From assembly GCA_023205875.1 (NCBI GenBank), contig CP060765.1, forward strand, positions 310,001 through 374,000: a stretch of 64,000 nt of DNA, written 5' to 3'. The translations under genes and the position numbers were made by a program. Positions 1 to 10,300 of the stretch are shown here, piece after piece. The notes under the pieces were generated by a model. The model ran no database searches and was not told the origin of the DNA. It saw only the letters and a list, made by a program, of their open reading frames with translations. The stretch comes from Chloropicon primus. Lineage: Eukaryota; Chlorophyta; Chloropicophyceae; Chloropicales; Chloropicaceae. Positions within the stretch are counted from its first letter, which is position 1, and each line of letters begins with the position of its first letter.

Positions 1-2172
1 GGCGAGGGGAGCGGACCTTGGCGGAGGAGGGCGCGGATCCGGGTGAGGGCGAGGGCCCTGGGGGGGCTGAGGCTGTTCTCGGAGTGGTGGGAGGTGGGTT
101 TGAGGACGGAGGACAGGAGGGAGGACGCGAGGAGGGAGAGGGGGGAGACGGAGCCCAGCACCAGCGGATCTGAGAAGGAGAAGGCCGTCACCCTCCTGGA
201 GTTTGTGAGGATCATGTTCGACCTCCTAAAACCGTACAAGGCCATGTTCGCTTTTGGCCTGGTGACGCTGTTCCTGGCCGCCGGGGCGGAGCTCATGCTG
301 CCGCACTACACGGCTAAGACGATCTTCAGCATACAAAAGGGGAACACGGAGCTCTTCTACCACTGCATCAAGTGTCTTCTGGGTCTGTCCGTGGCCTTCA
401 GCGTCACTGCCAGCATGCGAGGGATGACTTTCGGCTTCCTGAACCAGAGGTTCGTGTACAAGCTGAGGACGAAGCTGTTCGAGAACCTCCTTAGGCAGGA
501 CATCACGTTCCACGACCAGTCGGACGTCGGCGTGCTCACGAGCAGGCTGACGTCGGACTGCAGCTCCATGTCCCGCATTTTGGGGATGAACATCAACCTG
601 CTCATTCGGAACGTCTTCAAAACGATTGGAGGGGCGGCTTACCTGTGGGTCATGAGCCCCAGGTTCTTCGCCCAGACCCTAGTGTCCCTGCTGGTGATCC
701 TGCTCATCAATGTCAAGTACGGGATCTACTCGAGGAAGGCGGCCACCACGGAACAGGAGCAGCTGGCACTGGGAAACCAGATAGCGACAGAGGTGCTCAC
801 GCTGATTCGGACGGTGAGAATTTTCGGCACCGAGCCCAGGGAGCAGAGCAAGTACGCGAGGTCCCTGGAGCATCTCATCAGGATTGGCGCGAGGCAGATC
901 GTGGCCTATGGAATGTTTCTCACCTCGGCCACGTTTTTGGTGAATGCCACGGAGGCTCTGTGCTTGCTCTACGGGGGGTGGTGCTGCTTGAGGGGAGAGA
1001 TCACCGCGGAGCAGCTGACGAGCTTCCTGTTCTACATTGAATTCGTGGTGCAGTCGGCCTTGGCGTCGTCCGAGCAGGTGGCCAACATCAACACGGCCGT
1101 GGGGTCGAGTGAGAGGGTGCTGACCTTGTTGAGGAGGAAACCAGATCAGCATCTCGCCGCGGGTGAAGAGGTAGAGGAGGAGGACCGGGGCTCAAAGCAA
1201 GAGATGCGCCGCCTGGAGGACTTCAAAGGGAATTTGGAGTTCAAGGACGTGAGCTTCACTTATCCCAACCTGAATCTGGGTGGTGCGGGGGGCCTCGGCG
1301 CGCAACAGGAGGTTGAGAAGGAGGAAGAGCCAAAGATGACTTTGAGAAAGATTAACTTGTCCCTCAAGCCGGGAACTGTCACTGCCCTGGTGGGCCCGTC
1401 TGGAGGGGGGAAGTCCACGCTGGTGGCGTTGCTCCAGTCCCTGTACCAGCCAACCTCTGGCCAGATCCTCGCAGACGGTGTTCCGATTGAAACCATTGAC
1501 CCCGAGTGGTACCGCTCTCAAATCGGTTACGTGGAACAGGAGCCAAAGCTCTTTGATCTGCCGATCGGGGAGAACGTGGAGTACGGAGCGAGGGAGTGGA
1601 CGGAGGGGGAGATTGTGCCGATTGACAAGGTCGCGGTAGAGAACGCGGCGAGGGAGGCCAATGCCCTGGAATTCATAGAGGATCTTCCGGAATACCTTGA
1701 CACTTGGGTCGGCAACTCGACGCTTAGCGGGGGTCAGAGGCAGAGGATCGCACTGGCGAGGGCCTTGATTCGTTCGCCGAAGATTCTCATCCTCGATGAG
1801 GCGACATCGGCCCTGGACGCCGAGAGCGAGTTCCAAGTCCAGAGGGCCCTGAACAAGGTCTTCAACCAGAAGGACAAGAGCGTCTTGGTCATCGCTCACA
1901 AGCTGTCCACGGTGACCAGCGCCGACAACATCCTGGTCCTCAAGGACGGCGAGGTCGTCGAGCAGGGAACTCACTTGGAGCTCACGGCCGCGGACGGGGT
2001 GTACGCCAAGCTTGCGTCGAGGCAGGGCGTGGTGGACTTGGCGCCCCACTGTGAGCCACCCACAGAGAAGATGAAGCAGGAGCAAAAGGAAAAGGAGAGG
2101 AGGGAGAGGGAAGAGGAGATGGCCGAAGAGATTAAGGAATCCCTTGATGAGTCGGTAGACCAGCCCGTGTAG
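1..2172 (+). CDS. ABCB-type half ABC transporter, probably plastid (TAP1/ABCB26-like), 5' partial
   Basis: Half-size ABC exporter with one six-helix membrane domain followed by one nucleotide-binding domain. The reading frame is open to the left edge and its first ATG lies well inside the membrane-domain lead-in (MFDLLKPYKAMF), so the start is missing from the window. Membrane helices span about 240-1060. The ATPase domain shows Walker A GPSGGGKST (about 1393-1419), signature LSGGQRQR (about 1723-1746), Walker B ILILDEATSALD and the switch histidine in VIAHKLST. A charged coiled tail (KMKQEQKEKERR) ends the protein. The family is close to plant ABCB26/28/29 and animal TAP; such half transporters act as dimers. 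The basic N-terminal stretch would suit an organelle-targeting sequence, but this is inference. The substrate cannot be told from sequence. Confidence 0.85.
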   Translation, partial: GEGSGPWRRRARIRVRARALGGLRLFSEWWEVGLRTEDRREDARRERGETEPSTSGSEKEKAVTLLEFVRIMFDLLKPYKAMFAFGLVTLFLAAGAELMLPHYTAKTIFSIQKGNTELFYHCIKCLLGLSVAFSVTASMRGMTFGFLNQRFVYKLRTKLFENLLRQDITFHDQSDVGVLTSRLTSDCSSMSRILGMNINLLIRNVFKTIGGAAYLWVMSPRFFAQTLVSLLVILLINVKYGIYSRKAATTEQEQLALGNQIATEVLTLIRTVRIFGTEPREQSKYARSLEHLIRIGARQIVAYGMFLTSATFLVNATEALCLLYGGWCCLRGEITAEQLTSFLFYIEFVVQSALASSEQVANINTAVGSSERVLTLLRRKPDQHLAAGEEVEEEDRGSKQEMRRLEDFKGNLEFKDVSFTYPNLNLGGAGGLGAQQEVEKEEEPKMTLRKINLSLKPGTVTALVGPSGGGKSTLVALLQSLYQPTSGQILADGVPIETIDPEWYRSQIGYVEQEPKLFDLPIGENVEYGAREWTEGEIVPIDKVAVENAAREANALEFIEDLPEYLDTWVGNSTLSGGQRQRIALARALIRSPKILILDEATSALDAESEFQVQRALNKVFNQKDKSVLVIAHKLSTVTSADNILVLKDGEVVEQGTHLELTAADGVYAKLASRQGVVDLAPHCEPPTEKMKQEQKEKERREREEEMAEEIKESLDESVDQPV

Positions 2173-2222
2173 ACGGCGAGAGCGGGCGGCAGGGGGGTAT
2201 GGTGAACGTGCACGTGAATCAC

Positions 2223-3443
2223 TTAATCCTGTATTATACAATCAACGAGGTATGGCGACTTGAAATCCGTTTTGTCGCCCTTGCCCTTTCCCGGGCAAGG
2301 CAAAAGCCGGCAGGAGAGAGGTTTGTCCCACTTGATCGCCAGGCTGACAACGTCCATAAGGATCCCCGCAATCTTCTCCTTGGTAGCGTCGCCTGAGATT
2401 GGAACGGTGTCGAGTCCGACCCCGCAGACGGAGCTGTAGCTCAGGAAATCGCTCAGGGTCACCTTTTCATTGGAGTAGGCTTTCGCGAGCCCCTCGTCCT
2501 CGCAGACGGGGAGCATCAACCCGGAGTACCCACACCCCCTTCGCACTGCCTTCAAGCCTTTCGTGATCATCGAAGCGACAGCAAGAGTCCCGGGTCCGCC
2601 GAAGTTGCCAGGACCCACAATCAGTTCGAACGCTTCCACGATGCTCTTGTGGTCGAGGCCAGGGGCGACAGATGCGTCGACGCCCAGGAAGGCCAAGGCT
2701 GAGAATTCTTCCGCCAAGTCATCCCCCACTCGGACTAGCGGCGACACCTTCTCCTCAAAGGCGACTCTCACGAGCTCGGGGACGTCTTCGAGGTTGAGCC
2801 CATCGCCTCCGCCCTTGATGGACTGCCACAGAAGCCCTGAATTCTCACAGCCGATCGCCAAGGCTAAGCCTTGCTTGCCATTCCAGTACGCTGCAGGAAA
2901 ATAGGGGATCGAACCAGGGCACCTCGAGCATACCGTAAACTTGAAGCACGGACTCGTTGCTTCACTCTCGCAGGCGGCAGAAACTCGCCTGATCAGCGCA
3001 GCTGCGGCACTGCACTGCCCTTGGAGTCCCTCGCACTTGTCGATGTGCACATTGCAAAACAGATTCGTGTTCAGCAAAATCTCTTCCACACAGCAAGCAG
3101 CCTCGGCATTCTCGTGAAGGACTCCGCCATCGACTCCGCCTAGACTGACGAAGGTGATCCCGTGCCGAAGTGCGATGGCCTCGATCCGCTTGGCTGCCGC
3201 GATCGCACTCGTAACGGAGGATAGGTCCAAGAATTCCATCATGTTCTGCGTCGCAAGGCGAATGGTTTGAACCTCGTAACCAATCCCCTCCAACAAAAGT
3301 TTTGCCTTGTCGAGTACTTGACCTGCTTCGCCAATGACGCGTTCCCATGCCTCCTCCGGTAACCTTGGCAAGCCCCTCGCATCTTCCAGCCTCGCGAAGC
3401 ACGTCACGGTACGCACTCGAAACTCCGCCATCGCCATCGCCAT
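2223..3443 (-). CDS. DUF711 / UPF0210 family protein
   Basis: A 406-residue protein of the DUF711 (UPF0210, PFL) family, widespread in bacteria and archaea and patchy in eukaryotes; no biochemical role is established. Family hallmarks seen are the N-terminal RVRTVTCFA segment, a long helical region, FVSLGGVDGG, the glycine-rich VGPGNFGGPGTLAVASMI segment, and a C-terminal GLDTVPISGDAT motif near the CGVG cysteine. I chose the ATG at 3443 (MAMAMAEFR; three in-frame ATGs within 13 bases). The longer frame upstream runs through low-complexity Arg/Pro/Ser sequence and two copies of the intergenic element, so it is not coding. The gene is divergent from the FAM91 gene, and its tail lies 51 bases from the tail of the ABC transporter gene (convergent). 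A single exon with no obvious targeting peptide suggests a cytosolic protein. Confidence 0.85.
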   Translation of the reverse strand: MAMAMAEFRVRTVTCFARLEDARGLPRLPEEAWERVIGEAGQVLDKAKLLLEGIGYEVQTIRLATQNMMEFLDLSSVTSAIAAAKRIEAIALRHGITFVSLGGVDGGVLHENAEAACCVEEILLNTNLFCNVHIDKCEGLQGQCSAAAALIRRVSAACESEATSPCFKFTVCSRCPGSIPYFPAAYWNGKQGLALAIGCENSGLLWQSIKGGGDGLNLEDVPELVRVAFEEKVSPLVRVGDDLAEEFSALAFLGVDASVAPGLDHKSIVEAFELIVGPGNFGGPGTLAVASMITKGLKAVRRGCGYSGLMLPVCEDEGLAKAYSNEKVTLSDFLSYSSVCGVGLDTVPISGDATKEKIAGILMDVVSLAIKWDKPLSCRLLPCPGKGKGDKTDFKSPYLVDCIIQD

Positions 3444-3566
3444 TGTCTCCCGCCATCTGGCGAACCCCGAGCCCCGCCCTCGTCGTCGTGGAGGGGAGGG
3501 AGAGGGAGAGGAAAGAGGGGAGGACCATTGAGTGAAGGACAACAACAGAGGGATTGAACGAAACCT

Positions 3567-3608
3567 GTTGTCGAGAGCTTTCTGACGATACCTTACTCGA
3601 CCCATTTG
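3567..3608 (-). promoter_or_regulatory. Bipartite element, copy l (distal FAM91 copy)
   Basis: On the minus strand the CAAATGGGTCGAG box begins at 3608 and the GAAAGCTCTCGAC box at 3582, a spacing of 26. The copy lies 178 bases upstream of copy k with no gap in the alignment. It is oriented so that its reverse complement reads toward the FAM91 start. Confidence 0.6.
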
Positions 3609-3744
3609 GTGCTCGGAGTGATCGACAGGAACGACTTTTCTTCCGGAAAGGGAAGTAGAAAGTATCCGAGTGGGCCACCTTGTCGAGGGCGGTGACAGCG
3701 AGAGAGGAGAGGAGAGGAGAGGAGAGTGACGCGACTCGAACGTA

Positions 3745-3786
3745 GACCTCGCGATCTTTCCATCGTTAGCTCGCACGACCCATTTG
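3745..3786 (-). promoter_or_regulatory. Bipartite element, copy k (proximal FAM91 copy)
   Basis: On the minus strand CAAATGGGTCG starts at 3786 and GAAAGATCGCGAG at 3760, a spacing of 26. In the FAM91 direction the TTTG end of the element is 44 bases before the ATG at 3831, which is a plausible core-promoter or leader position. Confidence 0.65.
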
Positions 3787-3830
3787 GTGATCGGAGTGCA
3801 CGACAGGATCGAGGAGAGTTGGTGTAGAGG

Positions 3831-6272
3831 ATGGCGGACGAGAGCATAGTGCGTGCGGTGACTTCGGGCAAGCTCTACGGTGACTTGCCCCCTCGGGCGA
3901 GGGATCTGATCAGTCGAAGCGCTTGGAACAAGAAAGTGTCAGATGCTTGTGCGAAGCGTAGGCTCCGTTGGGACGGCCTCCCTGGCCTGAAAGAGGCGTG
4001 CCCAAGGGAGTCTGAGTATTACCTTGAGGTGATACGGATCAGCACGCAGAGGCAGCAGGTGTTTCCCTACCACCTTGCGGACTTCCTGAGCGTAACGCCT
4101 TTTGTGTATTACGTGCGAGTCTTGAAAGAGGTTCTGAAGAAGGATCAGTCTTACTCGCAGGTGCCGAACTTCACGGCCGCGGATATGGTGAGGGTCACCG
4201 GAGTAGGGAGGGACCAGTATGTCCCTCTTCTCCAGGCGTGCAAGGCGAAGAGGCTGCTGTGGAAGGTGAACAGGGAATCCGCGATAAGAGACCAGCTCCC
4301 GACAGAACCCATGGACTTGATGGCGGAACCTTGGTGGACGTTGAGACCCGTCGGACCGGTGAGCGGCTCCCAAGGCGGACCCGCATCGAGCTCCCAGGAG
4401 GGCGACCTGTCTGAGGGGGAGAAGGGTTTCCTGCAGAAAGTGAGCGAGAGCCCTCAAACGATTGACTCGCTGAGCTCCGCGGAGCAAAAGGCTTGGAAGG
4501 CGCTGTACAAGAAGAGTCTTGTGAGGGTGGATGTCCCCATAGGAGAGGACGACTGCATCGCCGTACCGCCTTTGGAGGGCTTCGTTTCGAACAAGGATGG
4601 GACCGGCGAGGACGGAGACCCCGTGGAGAAGCTCTTGTACGGCATGTTCTTCGCTGCGAGCGCAAGGACTACGATCAGAGAACTCGCGCACGTGCTTGAT
4701 GCGCCAATCTCTGAGGTCAGGGAGGCGGCGTCCGTGGCGTGCAGGCTTGGATTCGCGAGGAGGACGACCCAGGAGAGGAGGGTTTCGATCTCACAAATGA
4801 TCCAGAGCCCAGATGCTCCTGGCTTTGTCACGTCCCCCTCGACCTCGGAGCAAATGGCCGATGGCTTTGGGGGCGAAGCCTCGGCATTGTCAGAAAGGAG
4901 CGATGCCGCAGAAGAATCGAACAGGCCAAGAGGAATCGCGTTTGTCGTGGACACGGAAGTCACCGCGACGCTCATGATGGGGTCCCTCCTGAAGGACCAG
5001 AGGCATGCGGTGACGCTGTTTGAGGCCGGAAAGCTGTCGGGGAGGCTGGCGGTGAGGGAGCTTCTGGATGAGCTTTCCCGCGTTCCAAGCACCGGGGAGG
5101 GAGAAATACAATTCTTGGTCGATCAGATCAAGTCTCTAGAGTTCGTGCTCAAAGTGATATCGACGGTCGATTCGAGGGAAACTGAGGTGGTCTCTGGCAG
5201 CAAGCCCGAGATTGACATTCTGAGGTACGAAGTGCTCGCTGATCTGCCAGCGTCCACGCTCAAAAGGATGTTGTCCCAGCACTACTTCTTGGTGGTTTTC
5301 ATGGCCAAGACTCCGCTTCCTCTTCTCAAGGTCCCAGTATCTGCAGAGGGCCCGGTACTGCACGGGTTTCCGAGTGAGATGGCAGCGATGCCATGGATGC
5401 AGCTCTTGATGTACGACAAACTCCAGTCTGGACCCGTGTCCATCGCATTCCCAAAGGGGGTGCAGCTGAAGAGTCTCCCAAGGAAATTCTCTGGCGCAGA
5501 ACAGCTTCTCGTGGAATTCTGGATGGAAGAAGGCGAGAGGCTGCAAGCGGAACGCCTGATATTGCGAGCATCGACTGCGTTGGGCGTCATCAACCACGCC
5601 CTCCTTCGCTCGGCCATTTTAGTCCAGATGATTGGCAAAGATTCCATCGGGGCGGGCAAGGGGGAGCTTGTGACTGCAGAGGTGGCACTGCCCCTGCGTG
5701 GGCAGAAAGAGCCGGTAACCCTTGGCCCAGAATCGGAGAGCTTGAACGATCTGCGCGACCACAAGGACGTGAGGAAGCTCTCCAGTCTGTACGACTTCGA
5801 GAATGCTATCGGCTACCTCACCCTTCTGAGAGTTGGAACGAGCCCCAGTGACGGCCAAGGAGTCTTCGAAGCGGACTGGAAGGTCAAGGGCATCGAGTTC
5901 GGGATTCCTCTGCACTCCCTGGAACTTTGCGAGCAAGTTTGCAGCCGTTGCACGGATTCTGGCGCTCTAGCAGAAGAGAATTTGACAAGTTTCAAGCAGG
6001 CAATGCTTCGATTGAAGGGGGACCTTGAGAGTTTGGCGCAAAGATTTTGCTCGCAGTCGACCCCGGACTGCGCAGAAGAGAGCTACCTTCCCAGCGTCCC
6101 GGTGCTGTTTGACGGGGCGTCTTTGTCGAGCTGGACGGATGCGGTTGAAGGTGGAGACCAAGACGCTCCCCCCGAGGGATCGCCTCTCCGAGGACCTCTG
6201 ACAGACGCCCCTGCACCACCTGCACCGGCTCCTGCTCCGGCGACACCCCCACTCATTGACTTGCTGCTGTAA
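3831..6272 (+). CDS. FAM91A1: FAM91 family protein (FAM91A1 homologue)
   Basis: An 813-residue single-exon protein homologous to animal and plant FAM91A1. In animals FAM91A1 works with TBC1D23 and the WDR11 complex at the trans-Golgi, helping golgins capture endosome-derived vesicles. The N-terminal FAM91 domain is clear: YPYHLADFLSVTPFVYYVRVL followed by the family signature PNFTAADMVRVTGVGRDQY (about residues 80-130). The C-terminal FAM91 domain starts near residue 370 (IAFVVDTEVTATLMMGSL) and includes the LLVEFWMEEGERLQAERLILR stretch. The tail is Pro/Ala-rich and ends near a TPPLIDLLL peptide. The start at 3831 is the first ATG after the promoter-like element and fits the usual N-terminus. 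No membrane segment is seen, as expected for a peripheral Golgi protein. Confidence 0.85.
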   Translation: MADESIVRAVTSGKLYGDLPPRARDLISRSAWNKKVSDACAKRRLRWDGLPGLKEACPRESEYYLEVIRISTQRQQVFPYHLADFLSVTPFVYYVRVLKEVLKKDQSYSQVPNFTAADMVRVTGVGRDQYVPLLQACKAKRLLWKVNRESAIRDQLPTEPMDLMAEPWWTLRPVGPVSGSQGGPASSSQEGDLSEGEKGFLQKVSESPQTIDSLSSAEQKAWKALYKKSLVRVDVPIGEDDCIAVPPLEGFVSNKDGTGEDGDPVEKLLYGMFFAASARTTIRELAHVLDAPISEVREAASVACRLGFARRTTQERRVSISQMIQSPDAPGFVTSPSTSEQMADGFGGEASALSERSDAAEESNRPRGIAFVVDTEVTATLMMGSLLKDQRHAVTLFEAGKLSGRLAVRELLDELSRVPSTGEGEIQFLVDQIKSLEFVLKVISTVDSRETEVVSGSKPEIDILRYEVLADLPASTLKRMLSQHYFLVVFMAKTPLPLLKVPVSAEGPVLHGFPSEMAAMPWMQLLMYDKLQSGPVSIAFPKGVQLKSLPRKFSGAEQLLVEFWMEEGERLQAERLILRASTALGVINHALLRSAILVQMIGKDSIGAGKGELVTAEVALPLRGQKEPVTLGPESESLNDLRDHKDVRKLSSLYDFENAIGYLTLLRVGTSPSDGQGVFEADWKVKGIEFGIPLHSLELCEQVCSRCTDSGALAEENLTSFKQAMLRLKGDLESLAQRFCSQSTPDCAEESYLPSVPVLFDGASLSSWTDAVEGGDQDAPPEGSPLRGPLTDAPAPPAPAPAPATPPLIDLLL

Positions 6273-6395
6273 AACGATATAACTACATTAATGTACAATC
6301 ACTATTGAAACACACGCGCGCGCGCGCGAGCAGGGAGAATGAGAAAGCACCAGACCAGAACTCGCTGCTCATTGCGCCGAAAGCCTCCGAAGCCA

Positions 6396-6962
6396 TCAAA
6401 AAGCTTGCTTGGCTTTCGCCTGGGCAAAAAGCTTCTTCTGCAGCTCCAACATTTGCTCTTCGGTCATCCCGTCATCATCTTTCTTCTTCCTTTTCCTGGC
6501 TGTGAGCACATCCCCGTGGTTCTTCTCCAGCTCTCTCGCGATCTCGCCAAAGCCCTTGGCCTCGAGGCCGGCCACGACATGCTCCGGACTCAACACTTTC
6601 TTCTTCTTCTTATCATTCTCCAGAGCAACCACCGAGCCCTCTGAGATCACACCGATAAAAGCTTTGGCGCGCCAGAGACGGAGCAGCGAACGCAGAAAGC
6701 GAAGATAATGGCGCCGCGTCGTGCCACGTCGTGTCAGCTACCCTCCACACTTCCATCCAGAGCCACTCGCTCGACGAAGAACAACAAAGAACCAACATCA
6801 TCTTATTCTCTTACCTTTTATGGCTTCGTTCAAGGCATCGACGGCGTCCTGAGAGAGCCAGTGCTCGACTTTGGTGTCCGCCGTCTTGAGCATTTTGCGA
6901 AGGTCTCCCGAGAAGTCCACAAAGTCCGCCCCGTCACCGAACGAGGCCTCGTACTCGTCCAT
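6396..6962 (-). CDS. DR1: Negative cofactor 2 beta (NC2-beta / Dr1), two exons
   Basis: Histone-fold subunit of NC2, which binds TBP on promoters and blocks TFIIA/TFIIB entry. Exon 1 is 6962-6815 and exon 2 is 6661-6396, with a 153-base GT-AG intron (donor GTAAGAG, acceptor CCAAAG). Joining them gives an unbroken helix 2: LSQDAVDALNEAIKAFIG then VISEGSVVALEN. The family motif VLSPEHVVAGLEAKGFGE follows, and the basic tail ends in EEQMLELQKKLFAQAKAKQ, closely matching the Dr1 C-terminus (helicase-like folds such as POLE3 lack this tail). The product is about 137 residues. The segment that should be helix 1 (DFSGDLRKMLKTAD) is divergent and the N-terminus is acidic, so a further upstream exon or a different start is possible. 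It is convergent with FAM91 (123 bases between stops). Confidence 0.72.
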
Positions 6963-7386
6963 GACGCTGAACTTGCTTTCTGCCTCTGGCTCGCCTCCTC
7001 GAGGAACCCAAAAGTGAAGAGCCAAAGGCTCTGCAGTCCAACAGCCGAAGTTGGTGGTGAGTGAAGAGGTGATGGGGATGGGTGATGGGGATGATGGTTC
7101 CCATCGGGCAGGAAGAGGAAAGGGTTGCTTGATGGCAACCAGCCTCAAGCCCTGGCAAAACGCTTCGTGCACGATCAACAATCGCAGATTGCTTGAGGCA
7201 CAAACACGAACACGAGGAGAGGAGGGAGGAGGGCAGATGATTGTCCTGCAGACAGGCGCCTTTGGATAATGAATGAGATCAAGGCAAGCAAGAGGTGGAG
7301 AGCAAAGAGGAGTTATATATTTCATTGGTGCGAATTCTGCTTTGCAGCTCCACAAGCTCTGGCACGGCACGGTATGATGCGGTATT
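6963..7386. other. Intergenic: 5' flank of NC2-beta and 3' flank of the SNF2 gene
   Basis: This 424-base stretch contains a GATGGG-rich imperfect minisatellite (about 7069-7100) and otherwise unique sequence. No convincing exon, RNA gene or copy of the bipartite element was seen. It should hold the NC2-beta promoter. Confidence 0.5.
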
Positions 7387-10300
7387 CTACGTCACCGGAC
7401 TGAGGAGGTTGCGAAGGCAACCGCAAAGCCAGTTCGGGAGCTCGTTGGCCAGCTCAAAGACTCGAGGCGCAGCATACCTCGGGTGAAGATCTTTCTGCAT
7501 TAGGTAAATGTTCTTTGCCGCTTTGCCTGAACTCCAATAGGAAGAGGTGAGAAGAAAGTAAGCCCTGGGAATGATGTCCTTCCTCTTCTCGTCCGCCATC
7601 AGCTCTATCATGCGGCTCTCCACAGCTTTAAGACCCAAATCCTTCGTCTCCTCGTAATGGCGAAGAATGGAAGACAAGAGCAAAACGTCTTCGGAAGCAT
7701 CCTCGGCCCCCTCACCGACCTCTGCAAACTTGACCCTCTTCCTCGGAGGGGGGTCCTGCCTCGGCGGAGGATCGCCCGCCTCGGATACCTTCCCGCGGCT
7801 AAGACCGTTAGGGGCTGAAACCAAAACCTCTTTGGCGAGGTCCACCACTCCACGAGAGGAGGAAGCCGGAGTCGATCCACGCAAGGTCTCTGGCGGCATC
7901 GAACCTGTGCTGGTGATACCCTGATGCGGCGGATCGTCTGCCATTTCACTATCTCGTGCTCCCGCGACCCCCGAAACCCCCTTCAAGCCCTTCAAAAGAA
8001 TCTTGCTTTTCCTCAACTCCTCGTCAGATGCCTCTCCATCCTCGTCCTCGACGCTGAGGGAAGCCGGCCCCCTGCTGAGGTCGGCTTCCTCGGTGGTGCC
8101 AGACATCGCCAGAGTCTCTACCAGGACCTCCCGCTTTTGACCCATTCTGTGAGCCCTGCTGACAACCTGCTCCTCCAGCCCCTCTCCCCAGATTGGCTCC
8201 AGTATGATGACGTGAGAACAAAAGCTGAGATCGAGCCCATGGGAGCAGACCCCGTCCATCAGCAGAACACGGCACTCGGCGTCGTTCTGAAACTTATTTA
8301 TGGCCTCGGCCCTGATGGATCTCATCTTCTTTCCCATCAACACCGCCGAGGACGAGTAGAGGCCAACGCTCTCTTGCGGCATGCAATCCTCGATCATTCT
8401 CAGATGCTCTTGAAACTGAGAGAAGACAATGGCTTTCTTCACGGACCGGAGCCTTTGAAGAATGTAGCGGCTTTTTGCCGTGCCAGTCTTTATCCAGTTG
8501 GGGGCAAAAACATCTCCGCTCCCCCTATCCCCCTGACTGTAGCTCGGCTGCAGCTCAATCAGCTCGACGGGCACCTTCTTACATGTGGAGTACTGTCCGG
8601 GCTCCATAAGGTACTTCTTGCCGCAGAGTGAGCACGCATCTGACCTCAACCCAGCACAGTCGATGCAGAGAATGTGAGCACACCTAGGGGTAACAATGGG
8701 TACCCTGCAATACTGCTGGCATTTCTCGCAGTGGGCCCCGTACCTGACGGCCCCTTCAATCCAAGCAAGCTTGCTTGGATCGATGTCCGGCCTCATCTGA
8801 GTGATAATCATCATTGTCTCCCTCACGTCCTCCTCATAGACATCCATCATCATGTGGCCGGAAAGATTGCAGGACAACCTGATGTTCCTCACCACCGTCA
8901 TCATTTCCCTCAACTTGGAGGAGTGCATCAGGGACTCCACGTGAGCCTCGTCCCACCAGTCCGCCAGCAGCAGGTTCCTTTGGACGATCGCCACGAACTC
9001 GTTGTAATTCTTGGCGTGAAATTCATCGAATTCCAGGCTGCGCATCTCCCTGTGGCACTTTGGAATGGACTCCAGGTCTGACTTTTGCGCGTGGATCATC
9101 AACCTCGAAAGCAGCTGGAACAGAGACCTGGCTCCCTCCACGTTGCCAGCCTCCAGGGGCTTCTGAATGCAGGGCTGCCACATGGTGGTCTGCAGGCCAT
9201 ATTGAGGCTCGTGGAGGAACCTCAGCAGGGGAAGGAGGTGGGCAGCGCCGTGGGCCAGCGTGTCCGGCGTTGGCGTCCCCGTCATGATCCATCTCCTTTC
9301 CGCCATGATGTGGCAGGCCATCTGCAGCTTGTTTGTGATCCCAAGGCTGCTGCCGAGGGAATGGCCCTCATCCAGAATGATTCTGAGCCAGTGGATCTTC
9401 ATCAAACTCGAATTCTCCCTTCGGAAGGACCATTCCGTGCTGAAGATGCTAAATGTCGTGAGGACCACGTCGTAATTCCAAGCAAGGTCGTGGGGCGGCA
9501 GCTCCTTTTCCCTTTCGTCGTAAGTGTAGACACGGACGAGCCCGTCTTCGCAGCACTTCTCAAATTGAGCCCTCCACTGGGGGACAAGGTGAGGAGGCAC
9601 AACAACCAGAGTGGCCGAGGACAGGAAAATCTGCTCGACTTGTACCTTGAACTGCATGAGATCGCTGATAGCCAAGCTGAGCGCCAGGTGGTCAAAGCCA
9701 AATTGGCCGCCGATCCAGAGGGGTTGAATCCAACTGTGCGGGGTGTCACTTCTCAACCTAACCAACCCGAGCTTCTCAAAGTATGTGCCGTAGTCTTCTG
9801 GCTCCCGCCTTCCCGAAGGCACATGAAGACCCGTTCCAGATAGCAGCTGCTTTTGACAGCTGTCGTGGGTGGCAAGGAAGTTGACTGCCGACGCCACGTT
9901 GCTCCAGAGGTCCTTCCTGATCTTGAGAACAGAAATGAAGAACTGCACGTTCTCTTCCTCGAATTTCATGGCTTTCTCTCTGCTCCTCCCTTTCGATTCT
10001 TCACGCAGGATGTACCCCAGCGATTTGATGGCAACACTGTCCGAGGCTCCGCTCGCCTTGTCTTCGGGAACGGAGCACCCATTCTTTTGCAGCTCCGGAT
10101 CGCTGGACATTTTGCAGAACCACTTTGAATCCGTGGCAAGATTCATGGACTGATTCACCACCCTCCACTTCTTGCAAGCGTCGCATTGCACCCAGTTGAT
10201 CGGTTGATCGGTTGCCCTTCCCTGATGCGACGTCGCCGCCGCCCCGCCGTTTGACTCGCCGCGCTGCGTTGGTGTACTCGTGGAAACGGCCGCACTGCTG

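Larger units (their letters stand above)
3444..3830. other. Divergent intergenic region, DUF711 / FAM91
   Basis: This 387-base stretch separates two divergent genes. It carries two ungapped copies of the bipartite element on the minus strand with a 178-base period, plus a GGAGA-type purine tract (about 3699-3725). No open frame here has recognisable content. Confidence 0.7.

Noticed and set aside
3444-3776. N-terminal extension of the DUF711 frame
   Set aside because: It translates two copies of the intergenic element and simple purine tracts, and the triple ATG at 3443 fits the family.
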